NCBI GenBank assembly: GCA_016873095.1
Contig: VGYC01000048.1
Location: 1-42,209 of the forward strand
Origin: Planctomycetota bacterium
GTDB taxonomy: Bacteria > Planctomycetota > Planctomycetia > Gemmatales > Gemmataceae
DNA length: 42,209 nucleotides
Reading direction: 5' to 3'
A program made the position numbers and the translations under genes. Shown piece after piece: positions 7,382-16,700 of the stretch (its first letter is position 1; every line of letters begins with the position of its first letter). The notes under the pieces are model-generated. The model saw only the letters and a program-made list of their open reading frames with translations, was not told the DNA's origin and ran no database searches.

Positions 7382-8539
7382 TCAGGTGATCAGGTGCGCC
7401 CGCGACTCGTCGCGATGCTTTTTCAGGTAGGGCATGAAGGGTGTGCCGCCCGTACCCACGGATGTTGGGTTGGACAGGTCGTGCTGGCTCTGGTCATGGA
7501 TATAGGCGCCGGCATACTCAAGGTGCTTGCCGCGGAAATGGCTCACCCAGTTGACGCAGTCGTTGTACGCATGGACGAGTGCATACTCGTCGCGGCGCTG
7601 TTGCAGCACGAATTCGCGCAGGCCCGGGCCGGCGGCAAGATCGGCGATCAGCCGGCGATGCGGCGCCGGCATGTAGTCTTGCATCTCCAGCAGGTAGGCG
7701 CGCAGCGGATCGGCGGCGTGCTGGATGCCAAAGAGCGCGTCCAGGCATGGAATGATGCTGCTCTGGGCGCCCGTCTCGCCTCGGAAGAACTGCCCGCGGC
7801 CGGCGAACTCCTCGACGCCCTCGTAAACCAGGCCGTCGGGTAATGCTGGATTGTTCTTCCAGCCGTGGATGTACGGGCGCACGCGATGAAAGTAGATGTA
7901 CGGATCACAGTGTTCAGGCATGCGCGTCAAGACGCGAAAGATACTGTGCAGGCCTTGCGCCGCTGCTTCAAGCTGGCGGGTTGCGCCGGCGACGTCGTTC
8001 TGGGCTACGCAGCGCTGAGCTTCAATGGTCGCCGCAAGCATTGCTCCCGCTCGCGCTTCGATGGCCACGTGGATCAGGATGAACCATTCCTCGTCGATGC
8101 CACCCAGGAAATTCTGCAGCAGTGCAATGTTGCCGAGATCGATGGGCCCGGACGGGTCGAGCCGCTTCCAGTTGTGCAGGGCATAGGAAGCATAGGACAG
8201 CACCGGAGGCCGGCCGAGGCGGCGGGCGACGGCACACCAGGGCACGGCGAGTCCCGCGGGCAAGTGTGTCGCTACCGGCGTGCTCCCCCAGATATAAGCG
8301 TGTCCGAGATAGGAAAGCAGCAGCATCACCCGTTCCAGTTCGGGTGGCCTGCTCAGCCGCTCGATCGGCAACGCCGGCATCTGCTCCAGCCTCGGCCGCA
8401 ACTGAGTGCTCACCAGCAGCTTTGGCAGGTCACGGCCCAGGTCATCCAGGGCCTTGAATTCTGGCGGCAGCCGTTCGATGGGATCGGCAGCCGGCAGGAA
8501 GCCGCGCTCGGCATCGAAGCTGTAATCGGAAAGGTTCAT
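7382..8539 (-). CDS. Indoleamine 2,3-dioxygenase-like heme protein
   Basis: A 385-residue all-helical heme dioxygenase of the IDO family, which opens the indole ring of L-tryptophan with O2 to N-formylkynurenine, the first step of the kynurenine pathway. Seen: '[10 protein letters not shown]', '[13 protein letters not shown]', the distal/substrate part '[17 protein letters not shown]', '[11 protein letters not shown]', the proximal heme ligand in '[14 protein letters not shown]' (His339 by alignment with the mammalian SRH motif) and the signature '[17 protein letters not shown]'. The length fits the family. It starts 6 bp after the glycosyltransferase stop, so translation is likely coupled. 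No kynurenine formamidase, kynureninase or TDO gene is seen in this window. Some bacterial IDO-like proteins act on other indoles, so the substrate is uncertain. Confidence 0.9.
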   Translation of the reverse strand: MNLSDYSFDAERGFLPAADPIERLPPEFKALDDLGRDLPKLLVSTQLRPRLEQMPALPIERLSRPPELERVMLLLSYLGHAYIWGSTPVATHLPAGLAVPWCAVARRLGRPPVLSYASYALHNWKRLDPSGPIDLGNIALLQNFLGGIDEEWFILIHVAIEARAGAMLAATIEAQRCVAQNDVAGATRQLEAAAQGLHSIFRVLTRMPEHCDPYIYFHRVRPYIHGWKNNPALPDGLVYEGVEEFAGRGQFFRGETGAQSSIIPCLDALFGIQHAADPLRAYLLEMQDYMPAPHRRLIADLAAGPGLREFVLQQRRDEYALVHAYNDCVNWVSHFRGKHLEYAGAYIHDQSQHDLSNPTSVGTGGTPFMPYLKKHRDESRAHLIT

Positions 8540-8545
8540 CTTGCT

Positions 8546-11500
8546 CTATTCTACGCTTGCCGGCGCCTTCGATGACGCGGGTGCGTCAGGGATGGCTGCC
8601 GGCTTCTCCGGTCGCACACGCTCCCGGTTCGCCGCCCTTTCGGTGAGCAGTCGCACGGCGTGATCGAGTGTCGTGCAACATTCTGCCAGCTCTTGCACGG
8701 CTGCCAGCAGTTCGCGGTTGACCTGCGATTGCTGGCGCGACAGGACGTCGACATAGGCGATCTTGAAGTTGTTGAGCACTTTCCGCTTCAGCCAGCGCTT
8801 GAGTGAAGCGAACCGGCCTTCCGTCACGTCCAGGTAATCGTCCGGCAGGCGCTGCGACCGCTCGACGCGGGCCAGCAGAGCTTGCACGCGCTCAAGCACC
8901 GGACCACACAGCGATTGCTCGGGACCGGAAACGCCTACGCGCAATTCCGTCTGTACGACGAAGACAGGTTCCGTGTCCTCTCCAGCCCGCGCGGTCCAGA
9001 AAGCGATTTGATAAGGACCAGGCACCACGGGGACGGCCACGGCGATCACGGCCGTGTCGTCGCGGCCCGGAAGCAGAAGTCCCGGCAAGGGACTCTCCGC
9101 AACAGGGCCGATCGCGCGGCCATCTTGCCTGACTTGTCCGCGCAGCATCGTTCGGCCCGGTCCCTCGGCCCAGGCGGGTTGAGCGCCGTGATTCGTCAGC
9201 CGTACCGAACAAAGCATTTCGCGTCCCGGCGCAGAATCATGGTGCGTTCTCGTCGGCTGCAGTTCCAGCGAAGCTTCCTGCCGGCACGGTTCGGCGTGCA
9301 GCGCCTGATCGACGGCGTCGGCGAGCAGCATTTGCCAGCCCGGCCGAGTGAACTGAGCCGCGCGCTCCAGGCCGCGCTGCCCTAAACACTGTGCCAGCGG
9401 CTGTTCCGTGCCGATCAAGGAGCGCTCGAGCTTCGCGCGAAACGCTGCTGCGGAGCCGTGGTGCTCGCTGACATACTGTCGTCCGCGCTGACCGCGTTTC
9501 TGCCAGGCAGCCGGCCGCTCCCACAGATCGTCAAGAGCCGCGGCGAATGCCGGGTAATCGTCGATCGAAACGCCGGCCTCGCTACGTTTCAAGTGACCGG
9601 CCAGAACCGCGCACGCCGACGACACGATCACCGGCGTCTCCTGAGCCCACGCTTCCAGGGCAACCAGCGACAGCGATTCATTGGGCGACAGCATGACCAG
9701 GGCATCGGCGCCGCGAAGCACCTTCGCCTTGCGTGCCTCGGACACGAAGCCAAGATCTAGCGCCCACGGCTCGCGTGGGATGGGCACGGCGCCGCCGCCC
9801 ATGAAGACGAACGTGAACCGGCCGGGGTTATCGCCATGGTAACGCTGCGCGAACTCGAGCAGGCGTGGCACATCCTTCTGCGGCGAGTAACGGCCGCAAT
9901 ACACGACGTAGCGGCCAGGCGGCGCGGCAGGATCGTCCCGCGCCTCCTGCAATTCGGGAATCGCGATCCAGGTGCCGATGACGTTTGCGTTCGGGTGATT
10001 GATGCCCAGATCCGCCTGCGCCAGGTCCTGTTCCTCCGGGCTGTGGTAGAGGACGCCGGCCACCTTGGCGTACAGTCTTTTCCACACGGCGAGCCGGGCC
10101 AGCGGCTCGTCGTGGAAGCAGGGCAGCAGCAGCGTCTTGTCTGGAAAACGATCGGCGACATCCGCGGTGAGGCCAAAGAGATAGGGACCCACGATGATCG
10201 CGGCGAACTCATCGCGACGCCGGTGCAGCTCGTCGATGAGCGCTGTCGAATGAAGCGAATGACTCAGGTAGCTCTGCTCGGCGTGGCTGTCGCCGTCGCC
10301 ATGGCAACGCATCATGGCCTCGACCGACGCCAGATGGCGAGGCCGGTCATGATCTTCAATCGGAAAGCGCCGCACGGCGATGCCCGCATCATCACAGACG
10401 CCGGCCGGCAGCTCATTGTGCCAGTGACTTTCATCGCGATTGCAGGTAGTAAAGACTTCGACGGCGTGCCCGGCCGCCTGCAGCGTCTGCGCAATGCGGC
10501 GAAGCGACCATTCCGCGCCGCCGACGATGTCGGCGCCATAACGGCAGGCGACGATGGCGATCCTGCGCGACGAAACTTGCGCGAGGCTAGGGCTTGCCGA
10601 TCCGGCTGGACGGCTCCCGATGCCCTTGCGATGTTCGTCACGCGGCAGGATCGACGCGATCTTCTCTGCCAGCTCGTCGGCGTCGTCGGGAGTGAACGTC
10701 AGGCCGGCAGCGCCGATGGTTTCCGGCAAGGCGGCGGCCCGGGCTGCGATCACCGGCAGGCCGACCGCCATCGCCTCGATGACGGGGACGCAGAATCCCT
10801 CCCAGCGCGACGCCGTCACGAACGCGTCGGCTGTCCGATACAGGTCCACCAGCTCGTCATCGCCAAGATGGCCCAGGAAGTGCACACGCGTGGACACACC
10901 CAGTTCCGCGGCGCGCTGCCAGCAAGCATCTGCCTCGGCACGGTACAGATCGCCCGTGTCGCCGACGATCAGGAGATGCACTGCCGGCCGCCGCTCGCGC
11001 AGCTTCGCCAGCGCGTCAACCAGCATCGGCACGCGCTTGTTGGGTGCCAGCCGGCCCACGTAAAGCAGCAAGTGCTCATCCATGAGGCCCAGGTTGCGGC
11101 GGACTCGGTCCCGCCGACGTGCCAGGTTGGCCGGAACTTCCAGGCGGGCCGGGTCCACCGGCAAGCCGATGCGGCAGATGCGGTCGCGCGGAATGCCGGT
11201 GGCTTCGAGCAATTCGCGCTCGATGTAGCGACTATGCACCAGCACCCGGTCCGCATGATGCACCAGTCCGCGATGTTGCAACCCTCTGAGGACCGCCTCG
11301 CGGTTATGGCCGGACCACATCTCCAGCGGCGTGATGCCGTGATAATCGACGATGATGCGCGGTTTCTCCAGCAAGGGCAGCAATGTCAGCAGCGAGTAGA
11401 ACTGGCCAAATTCGAAACTGACCAGGTCCGCGGTCGCCAGAAACACCCAGGCCGCGCCCGTCGCCGCGGCCTGCACCACCTCATGATGGCGTGACACGTC

Positions 11501-11638
11501 CGGGTGCAGTCGCTCCGCGGACTCGATCAGGACGCGGACTTCGGCGCCGCGCTCGAGAAAGAAGGCGAGTTTCTCGGCCACCTGATTGCCGATGGCATCG
11601 CCTGACTTGGCGTTGTGGCTGACAAGCGCGACTCGCAT
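8546..11638 (-). CDS. Double-domain GT4 glycosyltransferase with Ig-like and helical tail
   Basis: A 1030-residue cytoplasmic protein with two complete GT-B domains in tandem. Domain 1 (about 1-335) ends with 'YVGRLAPNKRV' and the E-x7-E motif in 'WEGFCVPVIEAMAVGLPVI'. Domain 2 (about 358-735) begins 'RRIAIVACRYG' and 'GGAEWSLRRIAQTL' and has 'YCGRYSPQKDV' and 'NESLSLVALEAWAQETPVI'. A beta-sandwich-like module follows (about 790-905), then a helical tail with 'SRQQSQVNRELLAAVQELAE', a segment I associate with planctomycete glycosyltransferases and methyltransferases. Both domains keep their catalytic glutamates, so two sequential sugar transfers in polysaccharide assembly are plausible. The Ser/Pro/Ala-rich linker (about 340-358) suggests a fusion of two genes. 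The ATG at 11638 has an ideal GGAGG. It is followed after 6 bp by the IDO gene. Confidence 0.9.
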   Translation of the reverse strand: MRVALVSHNAKSGDAIGNQVAEKLAFFLERGAEVRVLIESAERLHPDVSRHHEVVQAAATGAAWVFLATADLVSFEFGQFYSLLTLLPLLEKPRIIVDYHGITPLEMWSGHNREAVLRGLQHRGLVHHADRVLVHSRYIERELLEATGIPRDRICRIGLPVDPARLEVPANLARRRDRVRRNLGLMDEHLLLYVGRLAPNKRVPMLVDALAKLRERRPAVHLLIVGDTGDLYRAEADACWQRAAELGVSTRVHFLGHLGDDELVDLYRTADAFVTASRWEGFCVPVIEAMAVGLPVIAARAAALPETIGAAGLTFTPDDADELAEKIASILPRDEHRKGIGSRPAGSASPSLAQVSSRRIAIVACRYGADIVGGAEWSLRRIAQTLQAAGHAVEVFTTCNRDESHWHNELPAGVCDDAGIAVRRFPIEDHDRPRHLASVEAMMRCHGDGDSHAEQSYLSHSLHSTALIDELHRRRDEFAAIIVGPYLFGLTADVADRFPDKTLLLPCFHDEPLARLAVWKRLYAKVAGVLYHSPEEQDLAQADLGINHPNANVIGTWIAIPELQEARDDPAAPPGRYVVYCGRYSPQKDVPRLLEFAQRYHGDNPGRFTFVFMGGGAVPIPREPWALDLGFVSEARKAKVLRGADALVMLSPNESLSLVALEAWAQETPVIVSSACAVLAGHLKRSEAGVSIDDYPAFAAALDDLWERPAAWQKRGQRGRQYVSEHHGSAAAFRAKLERSLIGTEQPLAQCLGQRGLERAAQFTRPGWQMLLADAVDQALHAEPCRQEASLELQPTRTHHDSAPGREMLCSVRLTNHGAQPAWAEGPGRTMLRGQVRQDGRAIGPVAESPLPGLLLPGRDDTAVIAVAVPVVPGPYQIAFWTARAGEDTEPVFVVQTELRVGVSGPEQSLCGPVLERVQALLARVERSQRLPDDYLDVTEGRFASLKRWLKRKVLNNFKIAYVDVLSRQQSQVNRELLAAVQELAECCTTLDHAVRLLTERAANRERVRPEKPAAIPDAPASSKAPASVE

Positions 11639-11731
11639 GACGTTCCTCCGTGAACGGGTGGTGAGCAGGACAAGCAGGATGACCTTCGCGAGCGGTCGTG
11701 TAGCATGGCCGGACGCCTCGAATGAGCCGTC

Positions 11732-12241
11732 CTACGGTGTCTTCTCCGCTTCAGAATCTCGAGCGATCGGCGGCCGATCCAGTGCCCGGGCGCATCTCAC
11801 CAGATCGAAACGGCGGGCGAACTCGGGAAGGTTGGAGTGAAAGAACTTCTCGGTCTTCGATTCGAGGCGCAGGATGCGGTCCTTGGCGACAATGACGACG
11901 AGTTTGCCCTTCCACAGCCAGCCGGAATGATTGCCGATCTTGATGGCATCGGGCGGCGGTTTCTGCTGCTTTAGACGATCGGCAGAGAAAGCCAGCGCAA
12001 AGGCGGCATCGCGGGCCAGCGTGACTTCGATAGCTTCCAGTCGGCCGCCGGTCCAGTCGTAGAGGACACTTTGCGAATAGACGCCCTGCTTGTCGTTGAC
12101 GAGAACGGGCGCGCGGAAGGTTGGCGCGTAGCCGGCGATCTCGGGAAAGACGCCTGGCCAGGCTGGGGCGGCTCTTTTCTTCTCGCCGGCAGCAACATCT
12201 GCGCTCACCGCCGCGAGACAGATGACAATGGCGCGATACAT
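11732..12241 (-). CDS. Secreted hypothetical protein
   Basis: A 169-residue protein with a short signal peptide (MYRAIVICLAAVSADVAAG, cleavage near residue 18-19). The mature part has a 'PEIAGYAPTFRAPVL' segment and alternating beta-like stretches ('GRLEAIEVTLARDAAFALAF', 'LWKGKLVVIVAKDRILRLES'). It resembles small planctomycete secreted proteins of unknown function, and no enzyme motif is seen. It lies 29 bp downstream of the transaldolase gene and 93 bp upstream of the glycosyltransferase, all on the minus strand. AGGG about 9 nt before the ATG supports the start. Confidence 0.7.
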   Translation of the reverse strand: MYRAIVICLAAVSADVAAGEKKRAAPAWPGVFPEIAGYAPTFRAPVLVNDKQGVYSQSVLYDWTGGRLEAIEVTLARDAAFALAFSADRLKQQKPPPDAIKIGNHSGWLWKGKLVVIVAKDRILRLESKTEKFFHSNLPEFARRFDLVRCARALDRPPIARDSEAEKTP

Positions 12242-12270
12242 CGGCGCATCCCTGTGCGAGACCCTGGGTA

Positions 12271-13335
12271 CTACCGTGCTGCCACGGCTTGCAGTGCCGC
12301 GCGCTTCTTGGCGATCATCGCCAGCAGGGCGTGCTGCGGTTCGGTGAACTTGCGGACGCCTTCTTCCATCAGGTCGTCTTCCAGCGACTTGTAGTTGACG
12401 GCGGCGTCGATCTCGGCGAGCACCTTGGCGGACGGCATTTCGTCCACCTTGCGCGTGAACGTCCGACCGCTCTCCTGCACGGCATGATTGGTCTCAGGCG
12501 GGTTGGTCTCGATGTCGGAGCCGGCGAACGCTTCGACATACTTCCATGGCGGATCGGAGGCCTTTTTCGTCCCGGTGCTGGCGAAGATGATCTCCTGCTG
12601 CAGGGGCAGATTCTTGTCCGCCCAGAATTCCTGGTTCATCTTCCAGATGCGCTTGGCGTTGACGATGCCGACTTCGCCCTGTGCCTGCGCGGAAAGATGC
12701 GGTAAGTACTTCTCCGTGTAAACATCCACGCGGCTGACGAAGATGCTGTAAACGGACTTGAAAGCATCAAGCGTGCGGCGATGCTGGGCTCCGCGCCAGA
12801 CCGCGTCGCGGGCGGCTATGTACTGCTCGGTGGTGAAGGTGAGCGTCACGTTGAGCGACACGCCGGCCGCCGCCAGCCGTTCCAGCGCCGCCCGCCCCGC
12901 CGGCGTGTTCGGTACCTTGATCATGCGGTTGTTGTGATCGGCGCTCCACTTCATGCCCAGGTCAATGTAACGCTTGGTCCGCTCGCCGAGCGGCAAGTTG
13001 ACGTCTGGATCCTCGATGAGCGGATCCAGCTCGAAGCTCACGTAGCCGTCGTTCCCCTTGGTCTGCTTCCAGACGGCTTGAAACGCCTCCTGGGCCTGGC
13101 GCACGAGCTGATCCGTCATCTTCCAGGCGATGGCCTCGTTATCGAGCCCCTCGCGGATGAACTCGCTGAGCTGCTCATCGAAGTGCCCGGTGGCGATCAG
13201 GTTCTTGATGATGATCGGGTTGGAGGTGGCGCCGCTGGCCCCCCAGCCACGATTGCGGGCAATCTCGTCGGGATCGACCGAGTCGAGCCACAGCTTCGTG
13301 CCACACGCCACCAGGCTTTCGAGCGGAGAACTCAT
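12271..13335 (-). CDS. tal: Transaldolase
   Basis: A 354-residue TIM-barrel aldolase of the non-oxidative pentose phosphate pathway. It moves a dihydroxyacetone unit from sedoheptulose 7-phosphate to glyceraldehyde 3-phosphate through a Schiff base. Seen: '[16 protein letters not shown]', '[13 protein letters not shown]' (T-S-NP-I), '[13 protein letters not shown]', the Schiff-base lysine in '[12 protein letters not shown]', '[14 protein letters not shown]', '[12 protein letters not shown]' and '[14 protein letters not shown]'. The length places it with the 350-380 residue class of actinobacterial and planctomycete transaldolases. The ATG at 13335 is preferred over an in-frame TTG at 13353 because AGGA lies 10 nt upstream. 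It is first in a run of five minus-strand genes. Confidence 0.93.
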   Translation of the reverse strand: MSSPLESLVACGTKLWLDSVDPDEIARNRGWGASGATSNPIIIKNLIATGHFDEQLSEFIREGLDNEAIAWKMTDQLVRQAQEAFQAVWKQTKGNDGYVSFELDPLIEDPDVNLPLGERTKRYIDLGMKWSADHNNRMIKVPNTPAGRAALERLAAAGVSLNVTLTFTTEQYIAARDAVWRGAQHRRTLDAFKSVYSIFVSRVDVYTEKYLPHLSAQAQGEVGIVNAKRIWKMNQEFWADKNLPLQQEIIFASTGTKKASDPPWKYVEAFAGSDIETNPPETNHAVQESGRTFTRKVDEMPSAKVLAEIDAAVNYKSLEDDLMEEGVRKFTEPQHALLAMIAKKRAALQAVAAR

Positions 13336-13774
13336 AATGGATTCGTCCTGCAAAGGGACATCGCTTCGGGCGAACCGTCCTGTGACAGACCTCAGCGAAT
13401 ATTGTAGTCCGCCAGCGGGGCGACACGCCAGTCGAAATGAGGCAACAACTGCAAAAGAAGGGATGTTGGTCGCGCCCTGCTGTCTTCTTCAACATTCTGT
13501 TGAAGACGGCCAGGGCCCACTTAGCGCGCACCGGTTACGGGCCAGCGACCAGCCCATTGGCGACGTGCCCCGGTCGGGCACAAGATGGCGCGGTATCTCC
13601 GACGCTTGCGCAGGTTTCGGCCATGCCGCAACTTACCTGCCCTCCCCGGCTCTGCGGGCGCAGAAATTCCAGGACTCGCCGGCTTTGCCTGGCCAATCTG
13701 GGATGGAAACTCCCTTCGCGTCCGGGTATGTCTCGCGCCCTCAGGGGTAATCAGATAATCTGCGACGGACCAGG
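13336..13774. other. Divergent intergenic region with a short palindrome
   Basis: A 439-bp gap between the divergent transaldolase and peptidase-barrel genes. It contains a perfect 9-bp inverted repeat TCTTCAACA-TTC-TGTTGAAGA (13486-13506), a possible operator or hairpin. No convincing promoter hexamers, RNA gene or coding region was recognised. Open frames here lack family-like sequence. Confidence 0.5.
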
Positions 13775-16700
13775 ATGAGGCCAAGCCAAGTTTCGACGTG
13801 GCTGCTGCTCGGGTTGCCGATGCTGCTCTTTGCGGCTGGGTCGGCGATCGCGGGAGAACTGCCGCCCGGCCTGCCGCGCTACGACCTCGACATCAAGCTT
13901 GATCCGGCAAGACGGCTCGTCGAGGTACGCCAGCATGTTGTCTGGACGAACAAGGCGCGACGGCCGACCGGGCAAGCAGTTCTCAATGTGCATTCGCACT
14001 ACTCCATCCCGGACAAGGACGTCGGCTTTCTCGCCAAGACAGTCGAAATCCTCAGGCTGGCGCCGAGCGAGTCGTTGAGCTTCGATGGGCCGGCTTGCTC
14101 GATCCAGGACGTGGAGCTGGTGGCGATCAAATCCGCGGCCTGGGCGCCGCTTCGCCAGGCCGCCTTCCAGGAAGCAATCCCGTTGTTGAAGCCGAAGCCG
14201 CCGCCCAAAAGTCCCGGCAACAAGGAGGCGCCGTCCGTGGACGAGCCGGCGCTGCCTCCGCGCACCAAGTTGCCGCATCGCTTCCGCGATGACCGGCCGA
14301 CGACGCTGGTCATCGACCTGCCGCGCCAGGTCGGCCCCGGCGAGTCGGTGGCGTTCGAGTTGACGTTCAAGCTGGACATCCCGCAGAAGATGGGTCGCTG
14401 GGGAACCTGGGGTGGCGTGACGGTGCTGGCGCAATGGCTGCCCGTGATGTCCTTTTACGACGATCAGGGCTGGCAGGACGTGCCGTTCATCCCCTGGCAT
14501 CAGCCGTATTTCAACGAGGCCGGCATCTTTACCGCGAAGATCGTTCTCCCCACCAAACAGAAGCTGGCCTGCACCGGAACCATCGAGTCGGACAGGGATC
14601 TCGGCGACGGCTGGCGTGAGCTGCGCGTCGGCCAGGTTGCTGCGCGCGATTTCTCCATGGTCTGCTCGGAACGCTTCCAGGAGCACACGGACATGGCAGG
14701 TCGCGTCAAGGTTCGCTGTCTCGCCCTGCCGGAGCACGAGTTTTACGCCAAAGAGATGGTCAAGGTCGCCTGCGAGGCCATCCCGGCATACGAGCAGTGG
14801 TTCGGCCCGTATCCGTATCCGGAGTTCGACCTCGTGGAGGCATACTTCGGCTGGAACGGCAACGAGTGCGGCGGCATGGTCATGATCGACCAGCGCATCT
14901 TCTCCATGCCCCACGCCGGCCGCAACTACATCGACTACCTCGTCTCCCACGAGATCTGTCATCAGTGGTGGTACAACGTCGTCGGCACCAACGGCTACGC
15001 CGAGACATGGATGGACGAAGGACTGGCGACCTACTTCAGCCATCGCCTTACCAATCAAAAGCTGGGCCAGAACAATCAGCTGCTGACTTTTCCGAAAGGG
15101 CTGAGCTGGCTGCCGAACATCAACCGCGAGGACTTCCGCAGCTACGGCATGATGGGCGTCGTCGCCCGCGGGCAGGCCAAGCCGGTCGTGCAGCCCATGG
15201 AGAAGTTCGACAACCTCGTCAACCTCATGGGCATGACCTACGACCGCGGCAGCCGCATCGTCGGCATGATCGAGGAACGCATGGGCGAGGCCAACTTCAT
15301 GGACTTCATGAAGCAGACCTACAAGAAGCATCAGTTCGGCATCCTGCGCGTGGCCGACTTCCAGAAGGAGCTGGAGGAATACACCGGCCGGTCGTGGGAC
15401 GACTTCTTCCGGGGCTGGCTCTACAGCACCGGCATGTCCGAATGGTCCGTGGACAAGGTGGACCTGTCGTGTCCGACCGGGCCGCGCCGCTACCTGCCCG
15501 GCCATTGCAATCAGCCGACCAGGGCAACCATCCACCTTACCCAGAACGGCGAGTGCAACGAGCCGACGGTCCTCGGCTTCCGACTGGTCGGCGACGAGGG
15601 CTACCAGGTCCGCGTGCCCATCTTCCCCGAACTGCCGACGATGGAGGATGCCGAGAATGGCGCGCACGTTGAATCCATCCAGGAGCACGATGCCCGGGGC
15701 AAGATCATCACGAAAGTGAAGGTGGACATCACCTTGCCCAAGCCGCCGTCGCAGATCAGCGTCGACCCGGATCACGTGCTGATCGACAGCAACCTGCACA
15801 ACAATCACTGGCAGCCGGAATGCCGCTGGCGGTTCACGCCGCTGTACACGCAGCTCGAAGAGACGGACGTGACGGCCGCTTACGATCGCTGGAACTTCAT
15901 CTTCGGCCCGTGGTTTTACGGCTCGTCTTACAACAACCCGTGGTTCACGCGCTCGGCGATGGTGGGCGCGAGGGCTGGCGCCTATCGCACGCAGGAGTTC
16001 GACGGCGGCGCCTATGTCGCCCTGCGTTCCAACGACCGCAACATCATCGCCGGCGTCGATGCCCAGTGGGAGCACTTGCCCTGGGCCAACACGCAGCTCG
16101 GTCTGATCGTCGAGCAGAACCTTGCGACCCTGGGACCGGAGAACATCCCCAGCAGCCGGGCCGTGGCTTACGGCCGCTACATCTTCCTGCCGGGGACGAG
16201 CCTGTACCTGCCGCCGTTCGAGCACCTGGAGGTGTTCGCCGCCGTGCAGAATCGCAACCTGCCGTTGCCCAACGTGATCCCACCGGGGGCGCGGCTCTTC
16301 AACGAGCAGGCGCCGCTCGGCATCCACTACCACAAGTATCTGCTCACGCCGTACTGGGACCCCGAGGGTGGCTACGCACTCGACCTGACCTACGAGGGCG
16401 GTCTGCCGGTGTTCACCAACACGCCCGGCTTCAACATGGCCTTCGGGCAGTTTTCGTTCGTGAAGACGCCGCCGCGCTGGGCCCGCGATGCCTGGGACAA
16501 TCCCGCCTGGAACTGGCTGACCGGCGCGCGCTGGGCGTTTCGGGTCAACGGCGCCATGGCCGTGCCGTCCGACGGCCTGTTCTTCTCGCTGGGCGGCGGC
16601 GACAACTTCCGCGGCTTCGGCCTCAATCAACGCCAGGGTTCGGCGACCTGGGTCGCCTCCGCCGAATGGCGGCTGCCCGTGTTCCAGAACGTGAACCTGG

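Noticed and set aside
4806-8539. A complete kynurenine pathway operon
   Set aside because: Only the dioxygenase is recognisable. The aminotransferase is on the opposite strand and its substrate cannot be told from motifs.
9836-11494. A 552-residue plus-strand frame opposite the glycosyltransferase
   Set aside because: The minus strand carries two full GT4 domains; the plus frame has no recognisable sequence.
13437-13778. A 113-residue frame in the gap before the peptidase-barrel gene
   Set aside because: No ribosome binding site, no domain, and Arg/Cys/Pro-rich composition typical of noise.
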